A stretch of 8,923 nt of DNA from Rubrivivax sp. (GTDB taxonomy: Bacteria > Pseudomonadota > Gammaproteobacteria > Burkholderiales > Burkholderiaceae_C), in NCBI GenBank assembly GCA_030693565.1, contig JAUYAJ010000162.1, forward strand, positions 1 to 8,923, given 5' to 3'. Below the pieces are notes generated by a model, which was given only the letters and a program-made list of their open reading frames with translations, was not told where the DNA came from and made no database searches. Of this stretch, positions 1-5,796 are shown one piece after another (within the stretch, counting starts at the first letter, position 1; each line of letters opens with the position of its first letter). The translations under genes and the position numbers were made by a program.

Positions 1-1008
1 CTGATCGCCGGCATGGCGACCATCATGTACGAAGGCCTGCCAACGCGTCCCGACGCCGCCGTCTGGTGGAGCCTGGTCGAGAAGTACAAGGTCACCGCGA
101 TGTTCAGCGCCCCGACCGCGGTGCGGGTGCTGAAGAAGCAGGACCCGCAGGCACTGAAGAAGCATGACTTGTCGAGCCTGCGCGCGCTGTTCCTGGCCGG
201 CGAGCCGCTGGACGAGCCAACGGCGCGCTGGATTGCCGACGCGCTGGGCCGGCCCATCATCGACAACTACTGGCAGACCGAGAGCGGCTGGCCGATCCTG
301 ACCATCGCCAACGGCGTCGAGCCGGCGACCAGCAAGTTCGGCAGCCCGGGGATCCCGATGTACGGCTACCAGGTCAAGCTGGTCGACGAGAACAGCGGCG
401 ACGAATTGACGGCACCGAACCAGAAAGGCGTGGTCGTCATCGAAGGGCCGCTGCCGCCGGGCTTCATGCAGACAGTGTGGAACGACGACGCACGCTTCGT
501 CGAGACCTACTGGAAGAGCGTGCCGGGACGGCTGCTCTACAGCACCTTCGACTGGGGCGTGCGCGACGAGGATGGCTACTTCTACATCCTCGGCCGCACC
601 GACGACGTCATCAACGTCGCCGGCCACCGGCTGGGCACGCGCGAGATCGCGGAAAGCATCTCCAGCCATCCGAACGTCGCCGAGGTGGCGGTGGTCGGTG
701 TTGCCGACGCACTCAAGGGCCAGGTCGCGATGGCGTTCGCGGTGCTGAAGAACCCGGCGCTGGCGGCCACGGCTGAAGGCGCGCTTAAGCTCGAAGGCGA
801 GATCATGAAGTGTGTGCAGGACCAGCTTGGCGCGGTGGCGCGGCCGTCGCGGGTGCGCTTCGTCAACGTGCTGCCCAAGACGAGGTCGGGCAAGCTGCTG
901 CGCCGGGCCATCCAGGCGGTGTGTGAACAGCGCGACCCGGGCGACCTGACGACGATCGAGGGCCCGAGCGCGCTGCAGCAGGTCAAGGAACTGGTCGGCG
1001 CGGGGTGA
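1..1008 (+). CDS. prpE: Propionyl-CoA synthetase, C-terminal part (5' end outside window)
   Basis: The reading frame is open from base 1, so this is the 3' part of a longer gene, about 335 residues of a family usually near 630. The product activates propionate (and less well acetate) to its CoA thioester through an acyl-adenylate, in the cytoplasm. Visible adenylate-forming motifs in order are DNYWQTESGWPI (about 271-306), the hinge region GRTDDVINVAGHRLGT (about 592-639) and the C-terminal PKTRSGK loop. In that loop the catalytic lysine is codon 892-894; this is the residue that protein acetyltransferases inactivate in the family. The text around YSTFDWGVRDEDGYFYILGR fits PrpE better than AcsA; that choice rests on recalled family resemblance. 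No prpB, prpC or acnM gene is visible, so the operon context is unknown. The gene converges on the PEP-CTERM gene. Confidence 0.9.
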   Translation: MIAGMATIMYEGLPTRPDAAVWWSLVEKYKVTAMFSAPTAVRVLKKQDPQALKKHDLSSLRALFLAGEPLDEPTARWIADALGRPIIDNYWQTESGWPILTIANGVEPATSKFGSPGIPMYGYQVKLVDENSGDELTAPNQKGVVVIEGPLPPGFMQTVWNDDARFVETYWKSVPGRLLYSTFDWGVRDEDGYFYILGRTDDVINVAGHRLGTREIAESISSHPNVAEVAVVGVADALKGQVAMAFAVLKNPALAATAEGALKLEGEIMKCVQDQLGAVARPSRVRFVNVLPKTRSGKLLRRAIQAVCEQRDPGDLTTIEGPSALQQVKELVGAG

Positions 1009-1011
1009 TGC

Positions 1012-1055
1012 CGGCGGCGCGCGGCGGGCGCTTCGATAGCGCCAGCGCGCCGCCG
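1012..1055. terminator. GC-rich hairpin between convergent genes, possible bidirectional terminator
   Basis: Bases 1012-1022 pair perfectly with 1045-1055 (11 bp, all G-C). Inside that, 1027-1031 pairs with 1039-1043 (5 bp) around the 7-base loop TTCGATA. The hairpin starts 4 bases after the prpE stop and ends 22 bases before the stop of the convergent PEP-CTERM gene, so it could end transcription from both sides. No U-tract follows on either strand, so it is not a textbook intrinsic terminator. It may instead act as an RNA 3'-end stabiliser or need Rho. Confidence 0.55.
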
Positions 1056-1077
1056 CATCAAATCATCTTCATGCGTG

Positions 1078-1821
1078 TCAAGTTGCCACGGCTGTCTTGC
1101 GCTGCCCGCGCACCGCGCCCAGCCCGACCAGTGCCAGCATGGCCAGCGCCATCGAGCCGGGCTCGGGGACGGTGGTCTGCGAGAAGCGTTGGTTGAAGCT
1201 TGTCAACTCCGCGAAATCCCCGACGTCGGTCGACCAGACCAGGATGTTCTTGGTGACCCAGATCGCCGACTGCGGTGCGAAGTTGGCGGAATCAGTCAGT
1301 TTGGCATTCTGGGTGTCATCGAGGACGTCGAAGCTGACGTCCTTGCTGCCCAGGTCGGAAGCGCCGGCCGTGGTGCCAATGGTCTCAAGAATGTAAGAGC
1401 CCAGATCGTTGCTTCCGTCGACGGCGTGGAACAGGCTTGCGCCTAGCAGGTTCAGCGAGTTGTCCTTGATGCGCTTCTGCGGGTCGAGCACCGACACCCG
1501 AAAGCCGAACTGGAAGTCGAGGTAGGCGTAGATGCCGTTGCCGCCGACGAGGAACTCGTTACTGAGGATGTCGAACTGCAAGCCCGGGCCTGGGTCCATG
1601 CCACCATCGTTCAGCGCGGTGACGAGGATGTTGTTGGTGTTGACCAACGTGCCGTCCGACTTGTCCTGGAAGGTGAGCGACCAGTTGTCCATGAGCTTGT
1701 CGCCCGCGATGATCGATCCGCCTGGCTGCAAGAGATCGAACAGCGATATCGATACAGCCTGAGCGCCGCTGCCCAGCAGCAGCGCCAGAGTCAGGACGAA
1801 AGAGTGCAGCAGTTTCTTCAT
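1078..1821 (-). CDS. PEP-CTERM sorting domain-containing protein
   Basis: This is a 247-residue exported protein of unknown function, last in the four-gene minus-strand cassette. It begins with a signal peptide (MKKLLHSF, then a hydrophobic core, cleavage likely after AQA at residue 22). It ends with a PEP-CTERM signal: VPEPG at 218-222, a hydrophobic segment at about 224-238, and a basic tail (RGQRK). In this family exosortase cleaves at the PEP motif and the protein goes to the outer surface or an exopolysaccharide matrix; no exosortase gene is in this window. The mature part is rich in Asn, Asp, Ser and Gly, has no cysteine, and shows no enzyme motif. An ATG at 1830 gives a 250-residue version. 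I prefer 1821 because AGAAG at 1831-1835 lies 9 bases upstream of it but directly abuts the 1830 ATG. The gene follows the propeller/dockerin-like gene by 57 bases. Confidence 0.88.
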   Translation of the reverse strand: MKKLLHSFVLTLALLLGSGAQAVSISLFDLLQPGGSIIAGDKLMDNWSLTFQDKSDGTLVNTNNILVTALNDGGMDPGPGLQFDILSNEFLVGGNGIYAYLDFQFGFRVSVLDPQKRIKDNSLNLLGASLFHAVDGSNDLGSYILETIGTTAGASDLGSKDVSFDVLDDTQNAKLTDSANFAPQSAIWVTKNILVWSTDVGDFAELTSFNQRFSQTTVPEPGSMALAMLALVGLGAVRGQRKTAVAT

Positions 1822-1878
1822 GGTGGACATCTTCTGTGTTGACGGTGGATCGAAATGGTGGCTTGGGGTGACAAGGCG

Positions 1879-3675
1879 TCACTGCGTGGCGCAGTTCGGC
1901 CGCGTGCACTTCGGGATGCAGACCTTGACGTCGTTGGGCGTGATCCTGCGGTCGCCGTCGGCATCCCGAGGGTCGTCGGGTCCCGTTGCGGGCTGATTGC
2001 GTGCCCGGCTGATCAGCGCCAGGTCGAGCTGGTCGATGTCGCCGTCGCGGTCGACGTCGCAGGTCGTGTCCGGGGTCTGGAGCGACAGGTCGAACAGGAC
2101 CGGCGACGTGCCGGCGGGTGCGGCGTTGAGCCTGACCTGGACCTGAATGAAGCGCCCCGTCAGACCTGGGTTGGCGCCGTTGCTGACCGGAACGAATGGC
2201 AGGCTCGACAGATTGGCCTGGACGTTGTCGGCGCGCGCGCTGACCAGCACCGCTGCGCCGGCCGGGACGCTGTCGGTCCAGCTGACTTTGGACCAGGCCT
2301 GACCGGACGCGCCACTGTCGTTGACCACCGTCCAGGTGCCTGTGGGCGTCGTGATGTTGCGCGCCGCAAAGCCGGTGGCGTCGCTGTAGGTGTACGGGTC
2401 GAAGCCGACCGGGTACGTGCCCTGCGGCGCGCAGTCGCTGCCGCGGTACTTGGCGACGCTGTTGGTGTGGCGGTTGATCTGCCAGATGTTGTTGTCGGCA
2501 TCGACGATGACGCCGCGCGTCTCGATGCTGCCCACGAACTGGTTGGCGCCGCTGCACAGCAGCGTGCCGGCGGCGTTGTACTTGCTGACGCCACCGGTCG
2601 TGTACGGTCCGGTCCAGATGTTGCCGGAACCGTCGACCGAGATGCCCGTCGAGCTGAACCCCTTGGATCCGCCCGGCGTGCTGAACGCGCTCGAGCCTGG
2701 ATCGAACTGGCGAAAGCCGAACCCGCTCAGCGATGCCAGGTAGACCTTGCCGTTGCCAAGCGCAATGCCGTAGTTCGTGCTCGAGCCGTCGGTGAACGTG
2801 GTCGTCGAGCCCGGGCTGCTGGTGTCGAGGCGGCCCAACACCGTGGACAGCGATGCGCTCCATAGCATGCCGGCGCCGTCGATCAGGCAGCCGTAGGGCG
2901 TGACGCCGATCGCGTGCGGGCCGCTGAGCAACACGCCGTCGCTGGCCCGCATCTTGTAGTAACGGCTGGTGCCGTAGACGCCGACCCAGAGGTTGCCGTC
3001 GGTGCCGATGCAAAGCGCACGGCCGAGGCCACTGGCCTCGCCGGCGGGCAGCACCGACGTCCAGGCGACGCGTTCGTCCCGGCTCTCGCAGCTGGCCGCC
3101 GAGCAATCGAAGAACCCGTTGGCGTTGGACTCGACGACGTCCAGGGTTTCGGCGGCACTGATGGTGCCGCTGATGTCCACGTCGGTCGAAGTCTGTTCGG
3201 TCGAATTGCCGTTGCGGTCGATGAAGCCGTCGGCCAGCACCTTCATGACCATCGGGCGGCGGCCGTCGAAGTGCCGGTTGGCGATGTAGGCGTTGCCGTC
3301 GATGTCGACCGCCGAACGCGACGGCGCGGGGCCGGAGAACGCGCCGTGGTTGCCGAAGGCACCACTGCCGAAGAAGGTGCGGTAGCGCGCCAGTTCACGC
3401 CCCGTCGTGGTGTCGATCTTGGACATCGTGTCTTCGCCGGCGTTGGCGATCCACAGCACTGGAAACGTCGTGCCGATCGCACTCAACTGCAACTGGTGGT
3501 TGTTGGGCGCGGTGTGGTTCACGCCCGACAGAACGCCCAGATCGAAGTCGAAGTCCAGCGTGTAGACCGTGGTGCCGGCGCCGGCCAGCACCGGTGCGAG
3601 GGCGAGCGCCAGCGCGGTCAGGCGCGACACGGCGCGCGGGGTCTTCGACAGGCGGGTGCGGATGGGCGTGTTCAT
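1879..3675 (-). CDS. Exported NHL/Vgb-type beta-propeller with C-terminal dockerin-like calcium loops
   Basis: This 598-residue protein starts with a basic region and a hydrophobic signal segment (about residues 18-34, cleavage near LAGA/GTT). Residues about 72-410 hold repeated blade motifs such as WIANAG, SAVDIDGNAYIANR, GTDGNLWVG, DGAGMLWSAS, GNGKVYLAS, DGSGNIWTG and DADNNIWQIN. These are typical of NHL or virginiamycin-B-lyase-like seven-bladed propellers; no lyase catalytic set is claimed. A beta-rich domain follows (about 445-535). The C-terminus carries two EF-hand-like loops: D540-x-D542-x-D544-G-D546-x-D548 with D551, and D571-x-D573-x-D575 with D582, the arrangement of type I dockerins. 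Two further Asp/Asn-rich loops lie at 153-165 and 165-176. Ten cysteines fit an exported, disulfide-bonded protein. A strong Shine-Dalgarno fixes the start. The role could be a calcium-dependent matrix or surface protein, which is inference. Confidence 0.85.
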   Translation of the reverse strand: MNTPIRTRLSKTPRAVSRLTALALALAPVLAGAGTTVYTLDFDFDLGVLSGVNHTAPNNHQLQLSAIGTTFPVLWIANAGEDTMSKIDTTTGRELARYRTFFGSGAFGNHGAFSGPAPSRSAVDIDGNAYIANRHFDGRRPMVMKVLADGFIDRNGNSTEQTSTDVDISGTISAAETLDVVESNANGFFDCSAASCESRDERVAWTSVLPAGEASGLGRALCIGTDGNLWVGVYGTSRYYKMRASDGVLLSGPHAIGVTPYGCLIDGAGMLWSASLSTVLGRLDTSSPGSTTTFTDGSSTNYGIALGNGKVYLASLSGFGFRQFDPGSSAFSTPGGSKGFSSTGISVDGSGNIWTGPYTTGGVSKYNAAGTLLCSGANQFVGSIETRGVIVDADNNIWQINRHTNSVAKYRGSDCAPQGTYPVGFDPYTYSDATGFAARNITTPTGTWTVVNDSGASGQAWSKVSWTDSVPAGAAVLVSARADNVQANLSSLPFVPVSNGANPGLTGRFIQVQVRLNAAPAGTSPVLFDLSLQTPDTTCDVDRDGDIDQLDLALISRARNQPATGPDDPRDADGDRRITPNDVKVCIPKCTRPNCATQ

Positions 3676-3680
3676 GCGGG

Positions 3681-3687
3681 ACCTCCT
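3681..3687 (-). promoter_or_regulatory. Strong ribosome binding site for the propeller/dockerin-like gene
   Basis: The minus strand reads AGGAGGT here, 5 bases before the ATG at 3675. It is a near-perfect anti-16S match, the strongest in the window, and it decides the start. It lies in the 30-base gap after the PD40 gene, so this gene is probably translated from the shared transcript on its own signal. Confidence 0.8.
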
Positions 3688-3705
3688 GGGAGGGTTGGTC
3701 GTGCT

Positions 3706-4788
3706 TCAGTGTTTCGAGGCCACCGCGGCGGGCGCAACGCGGGTCGGGCGTGAAACCGGGTAGCTGTCCTGGAATTTCGATTCGGTCAGGCGGCGGACAT
3801 CGCTGCCATCAGCATTCATCCGATAGATCTGCCCCGGCCAGTCCTTGAAGCTGGCGAAGAAAATCTGCCGTCCGTCGGACGACCAGGTCGCGCCCATGTC
3901 GGCGTGTTCCCAGTGCGTCAGGTTGGTCGGCTCCGTCCCGTCGACGTTGATGACATGCACGTTCATGCGGGCGCCCTGCGTCGACGCATTGCTGAGGTAC
4001 AGCACCTTCGTCCCGTCGGGCGAGAACTGCGGCTGGCTGTTGGTGTACCCGTTGGACGTGAGCATCCGAGGCTGGGTCTCGCCCCATCGGAGCAGGCGCA
4101 GACCCACGCCTTCGGTGCGACTGCCCGAGTGGACGTAGAGGATCGACCTGCCGTCCGGCGACCAGGTCGGACCGACCTCGCCACCGGTGCCGTCGGTGAC
4201 CGGGCCGACCTCGCCGGTGGCGAGGTTGGCGACGACGACGCGCGACTTGTGGTCGATTGCAGCCGAGAACGCAATCCGCGAGCCATCGGGCGACCACTGC
4301 GGCGCACCGACTTCGATCAGCTTCCCGGAAATCACCTGCTCACCGCTGCCATCGTCGTTGACGACCCACACTGCCGCGCCGGCGCCATGTGCACCGACGT
4401 AGGCGATGCGACGGCCGTCCGGTGACCACGCGGGGCTCTGTTCAAGCCCCGGGTGGGCGCTCAGGCGCCGGATGTCGCCGCCGTCGGCATTCATCGTGTA
4501 GATGTCGCCGGCGCCGGTCCGGTACGAGACAAACGCGATCCGACCTTGGCTTGACCAGGTGGGCTGCATGTCGACATTCGAGCCCTGCGACAGCTTCACT
4601 TCGCGGCCGCCCGCGGCGTCGATGCGGAAGACCTGCATCGTGCCGTCGCGAATGGACGTGAAGACCAACGGGGACGGTGCGGATGGTGCGGCGCCCGGAC
4701 CGGCGCCGCCCTGTGCCAGCACGTTGGACAGGCCGACACAAAACAGCGCTGTCAGCACCTGCCTTCGAGCGTGAATAAGCAGTCCCAC
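3706..4788 (-). CDS. Exported PD40 (TolB-like) beta-propeller protein
   Basis: This 360-residue protein has an N-terminal signal peptide (HARRQ, then a hydrophobic core, cleavage likely VLA/QG at 25/26) followed by a linker rich in Ala, Gly and Pro. Six blade motifs of the WSPDG type begin at residues 78, 121, 165, 209, 255 and 302, about 43-47 residues apart. Several strands end in the MNADG type. The half-blade at about 41-62 could pair with the C-terminal QDSYPVSRP to close a seventh blade. This is the PD40/WD40-like fold of TolB, but the N-terminal TolB domain is missing and no tol-pal genes are near, so it is not TolB. The start is GTG at 4788; an in-frame TGA at 4798-4800 rules out anything longer. 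It has only a weak GAAG upstream and lies 21 bases after the previous stop, so coupled translation is likely. Its ligand is unknown. Confidence 0.83.
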   Translation of the reverse strand: MGLLIHARRQVLTALFCVGLSNVLAQGGAGPGAAPSAPSPLVFTSIRDGTMQVFRIDAAGGREVKLSQGSNVDMQPTWSSQGRIAFVSYRTGAGDIYTMNADGGDIRRLSAHPGLEQSPAWSPDGRRIAYVGAHGAGAAVWVVNDDGSGEQVISGKLIEVGAPQWSPDGSRIAFSAAIDHKSRVVVANLATGEVGPVTDGTGGEVGPTWSPDGRSILYVHSGSRTEGVGLRLLRWGETQPRMLTSNGYTNSQPQFSPDGTKVLYLSNASTQGARMNVHVINVDGTEPTNLTHWEHADMGATWSSDGRQIFFASFKDWPGQIYRMNADGSDVRRLTESKFQDSYPVSRPTRVAPAAVASKH

Positions 4789-4809
4789 GGCGGCACTTCA
4801 ACTGGCAGG

Positions 4810-5139
4810 CTACGGGGTAACGACCAGCGTCAGGTTGCCCACCAGCGTGCTGCCGCTCGCATCCAGGATCTGTATCCGGTGCGATCCAGGCTGGCTGGCG
4901 ACAATCGGGAGCGCCATGCGCCCGTCGGCCCCAACGGCAGCCGCCCCCATCGATACCGACTGGTTCGGACCGCTGACCTTGATCGTGACCATGGTGCCCG
5001 GGCTGAATCCGCTGCCGGTCACGGTCACCGATCTGCCGACACTGGCCACCGACGGAACGCTGCCCGACGGCGCGGCGAACGCCACACCGCAGGCCAGTGA
5101 GGAAGCAAGCGCCACAAGACGCATCACCGAAGTGGACAT
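4810..5139 (-). CDS. Small exported Ig-like (IPT/TIG-type) protein
   Basis: This 109-residue protein has a signal peptide (MSTSVMRLV with a hydrophobic core, cleavage near AFAA/PSG at about 23). A single beta-sandwich-like domain follows. The stretch VTVTGSGFSPGTMVTIKV (about 38-55) and the closing strand GNLTLVVTP match the pattern of IPT/TIG or Ig-like repeats. Such domains usually serve binding or structural roles on secreted proteins; one alone is short for the family. The start at 5139 is chosen because GGAGGG lies 7 bases upstream; an in-frame ATG at 5214 would add 25 residues without signal character. Cys17 lies in the hydrophobic core, but SLAC is a poor lipobox (Ser at -3), so a lipoprotein is less likely. 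It is the first confident gene of the cassette and its stop is 21 bases before the PD40 gene. Confidence 0.75.
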   Translation of the reverse strand: MSTSVMRLVALASSLACGVAFAAPSGSVPSVASVGRSVTVTGSGFSPGTMVTIKVSGPNQSVSMGAAAVGADGRMALPIVASQPGSHRIQILDASGSTLVGNLTLVVTP

Positions 5140-5146
5140 GAAACCA

Positions 5147-5152
5147 CCCTCC
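5147..5152 (-). promoter_or_regulatory. Ribosome binding site deciding the start of the Ig-like gene
   Basis: The minus strand reads GGAGGG, 7 bases before the ATG at 5139. This supports the 109-residue form, which begins directly with a signal peptide, over the 134-residue form. Confidence 0.72.
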
Positions 5153-5172
5153 AAACTGCCGCTGCAAAGATG

Positions 5173-5188
5173 CGGTCCCTGCGGACCG
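5173..5188 (-). other. Short hairpin in the leader of the Ig-like gene
   Basis: CGGTCC pairs with GGACCG around a 4-base loop (6 bp), 33 bases upstream of the ATG at 5139. No T-run follows. It may be a leader structure of the cassette transcript, or chance in GC-rich DNA. Confidence 0.3.
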
Positions 5189-5288
5189 ATATGAACGACG
5201 CGACGAGGACACAATAACGCTGGCGCGGTGGAAGTCTATCCCCGGAGTCGGGGGGGCGGAGGGCCAGTGCGGTTCGGCCGCGGCGAAC

Positions 5289-5495
5289 TCAGCGGGGCTG
5301 CGAACCCGAACCGGGGCCGGCAAGGTGACGCCAAAGGGACAGCAGTGCCAGAAACACGAGCCACGTCTTGTGCGACGCGCCCGGCGATGCAGCACAAAGC
5401 GGCACGACACCCAAGGATTGCGCGCCGAAGGACGGCGGCAGCGTGGCAATCAGGGCCGCCAGCGCCAGATGGCGCATGCCAGAAGTCTGTTCCAT
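5289..5495 (-). CDS. Possible small exported or membrane protein
   Basis: This 68-residue frame is not a family I recognise. It has a convincing signal-like start (MRHLALAALIATLPPSFGAQS; cleavage possible after FGA at residue 25) and a second hydrophobic segment, KTWLVFLALLSLWR (about 43-56), ending in a short Gly/Ser/Pro tail. Counting codons by hand gives G/C at about 69%, 59% and 74% of first, second and third positions, the order expected of real genes in this genome, although third-position G/C looks lower than in the neighbours. The start is uncertain: ATG at 5495 has a weak GAGG 9 bases upstream, while ATG at 5477 begins nearer the signal. It is on the same strand as the four-gene cassette and 149 bases upstream of it, so it could be the first gene of that unit. 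A non-coding origin cannot be excluded. Confidence 0.38.
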   Translation of the reverse strand: MEQTSGMRHLALAALIATLPPSFGAQSLGVVPLCAASPGASHKTWLVFLALLSLWRHLAGPGSGSQPR

Positions 5496-5650
5496 GGCCG
5501 GACGCCTCGACTTCGGGATGTTCCGACGGTGCCGATCGGCTGGGCTGCCTGGTCTTGCTCATCACTGGCGCTGTGGTTCGCCCGAGTTCCGTACTGCGCC
5601 GCGTGCGAAGAGATGACAGGCATCCGGGTCAGTGAAGTCCGCGCTCGTCG

Positions 5651-5695
5651 GCCATCGCGCGCCACCCCCGGTTCGAGGGGGTTGGCGTCGATGGC
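5651..5695. repeat. Long imperfect palindrome / stem-loop
   Basis: GCCATCG at 5651-5657 pairs with CGATGGC at 5689-5695. The stem continues inward through 5659-5663 with 5684-5688 and ACCCCC (5664-5669) with GGGGGT (5677-5682). The total is 18 bp including one G-T wobble, with two single-base bulges (5658 and 5683) and the 7-base loop GGTTCGA. It lies about 100 bases upstream of the protease ATG. There is no T-run on either side, so a simple intrinsic terminator is unlikely. A REP-like element, an RNA structure or a protein-binding palindrome are possible. Confidence 0.55.
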
Positions 5696-5729
5696 GCGCC
5701 TGAAGCCGTGTACGCGCCTCGTCGCGCGT

Positions 5730-5750
5730 TGGCGCGCCACAGTCGTACGA
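5730..5750. promoter_or_regulatory. Two adjacent perfect palindromes upstream of the protease gene
   Basis: TGGCGCGCCA (5730-5739) and TCGTACGA (5743-5750) are perfect palindromes of 10 and 8 bases, 3 bases apart and 46 bases before the protease ATG at 5797. The position suits an operator or promoter-proximal site. Short GC palindromes also arise by chance in such DNA, so this is only a candidate. Confidence 0.25.
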
Positions 5751-5796
5751 TGGCGACCTTCGCACATCGTCCGCCGTGCCCGGCGGCCCGCCGATC

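Larger units (their letters stand above)
5496..5796. other. Divergent intergenic region without a supported gene
   Basis: About 300 bases lie between the minus-strand cassette (including the possible 68-residue gene) and the plus-strand protease gene. The open frames here give Arg/Pro/His-rich translations without domains and are not supported. No convincing -35/-10 pair was found. The region does hold the long imperfect palindrome at 5651-5695 and the two short palindromes at 5730-5750. Promoters for both directions presumably lie here or in 5140-5288. Confidence 0.5.

Noticed and set aside
1559..3106. 515-codon minus-strand frame overlapping the propeller and PEP-CTERM genes
   Set aside because: It is a frame-shifted shadow with low-complexity Arg/Gln/His composition. 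The overlapping frames have signal peptides, repeats and a PEP-CTERM signal.
3706..4788. Identity as TolB of the Tol-Pal system
   Set aside because: Only the PD40 repeat part matches. The N-terminal TolB domain is absent and no tolQRA or pal gene is adjacent.
5162..5178. Sigma-54 (-24/-12) promoter for the cassette, attractive because PEP-CTERM genes are often RpoN-linked
   Set aside because: The minus strand has a GG and a TTTGCA, but the spacing between GG and GC is 11 bases instead of 10, and the -24 box does not match TGGCAC.
5188..5214. Sigma-70-like promoter (TTGTGT / CATATC on the minus strand) before the Ig-like gene
   Set aside because: The spacer is only 15 bases and both hexamers are imperfect. 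It is too weak to annotate, although the position is plausible.
4442..5449. 335-codon minus-strand frame across the PD40 and Ig-like genes
   Set aside because: Its composition is biased and it lacks motifs. The competing frames there have ribosome sites, signal peptides and WSPDG repeats.
5236..5565. 109-codon minus-strand frame overlapping the possible 68-residue gene
   Set aside because: It has no signal, no domain and a Pro/Arg-rich composition. The 68-residue frame in the same stretch looks more protein-like.
5664..5682. tRNA T-arm or tRNA-fragment attachment site, because the loop reads GGTTCGA between C and G runs
   Set aside because: The G53-C61 pairing and the T-loop length do not fit, and no acceptor or anticodon arm lies next to it.
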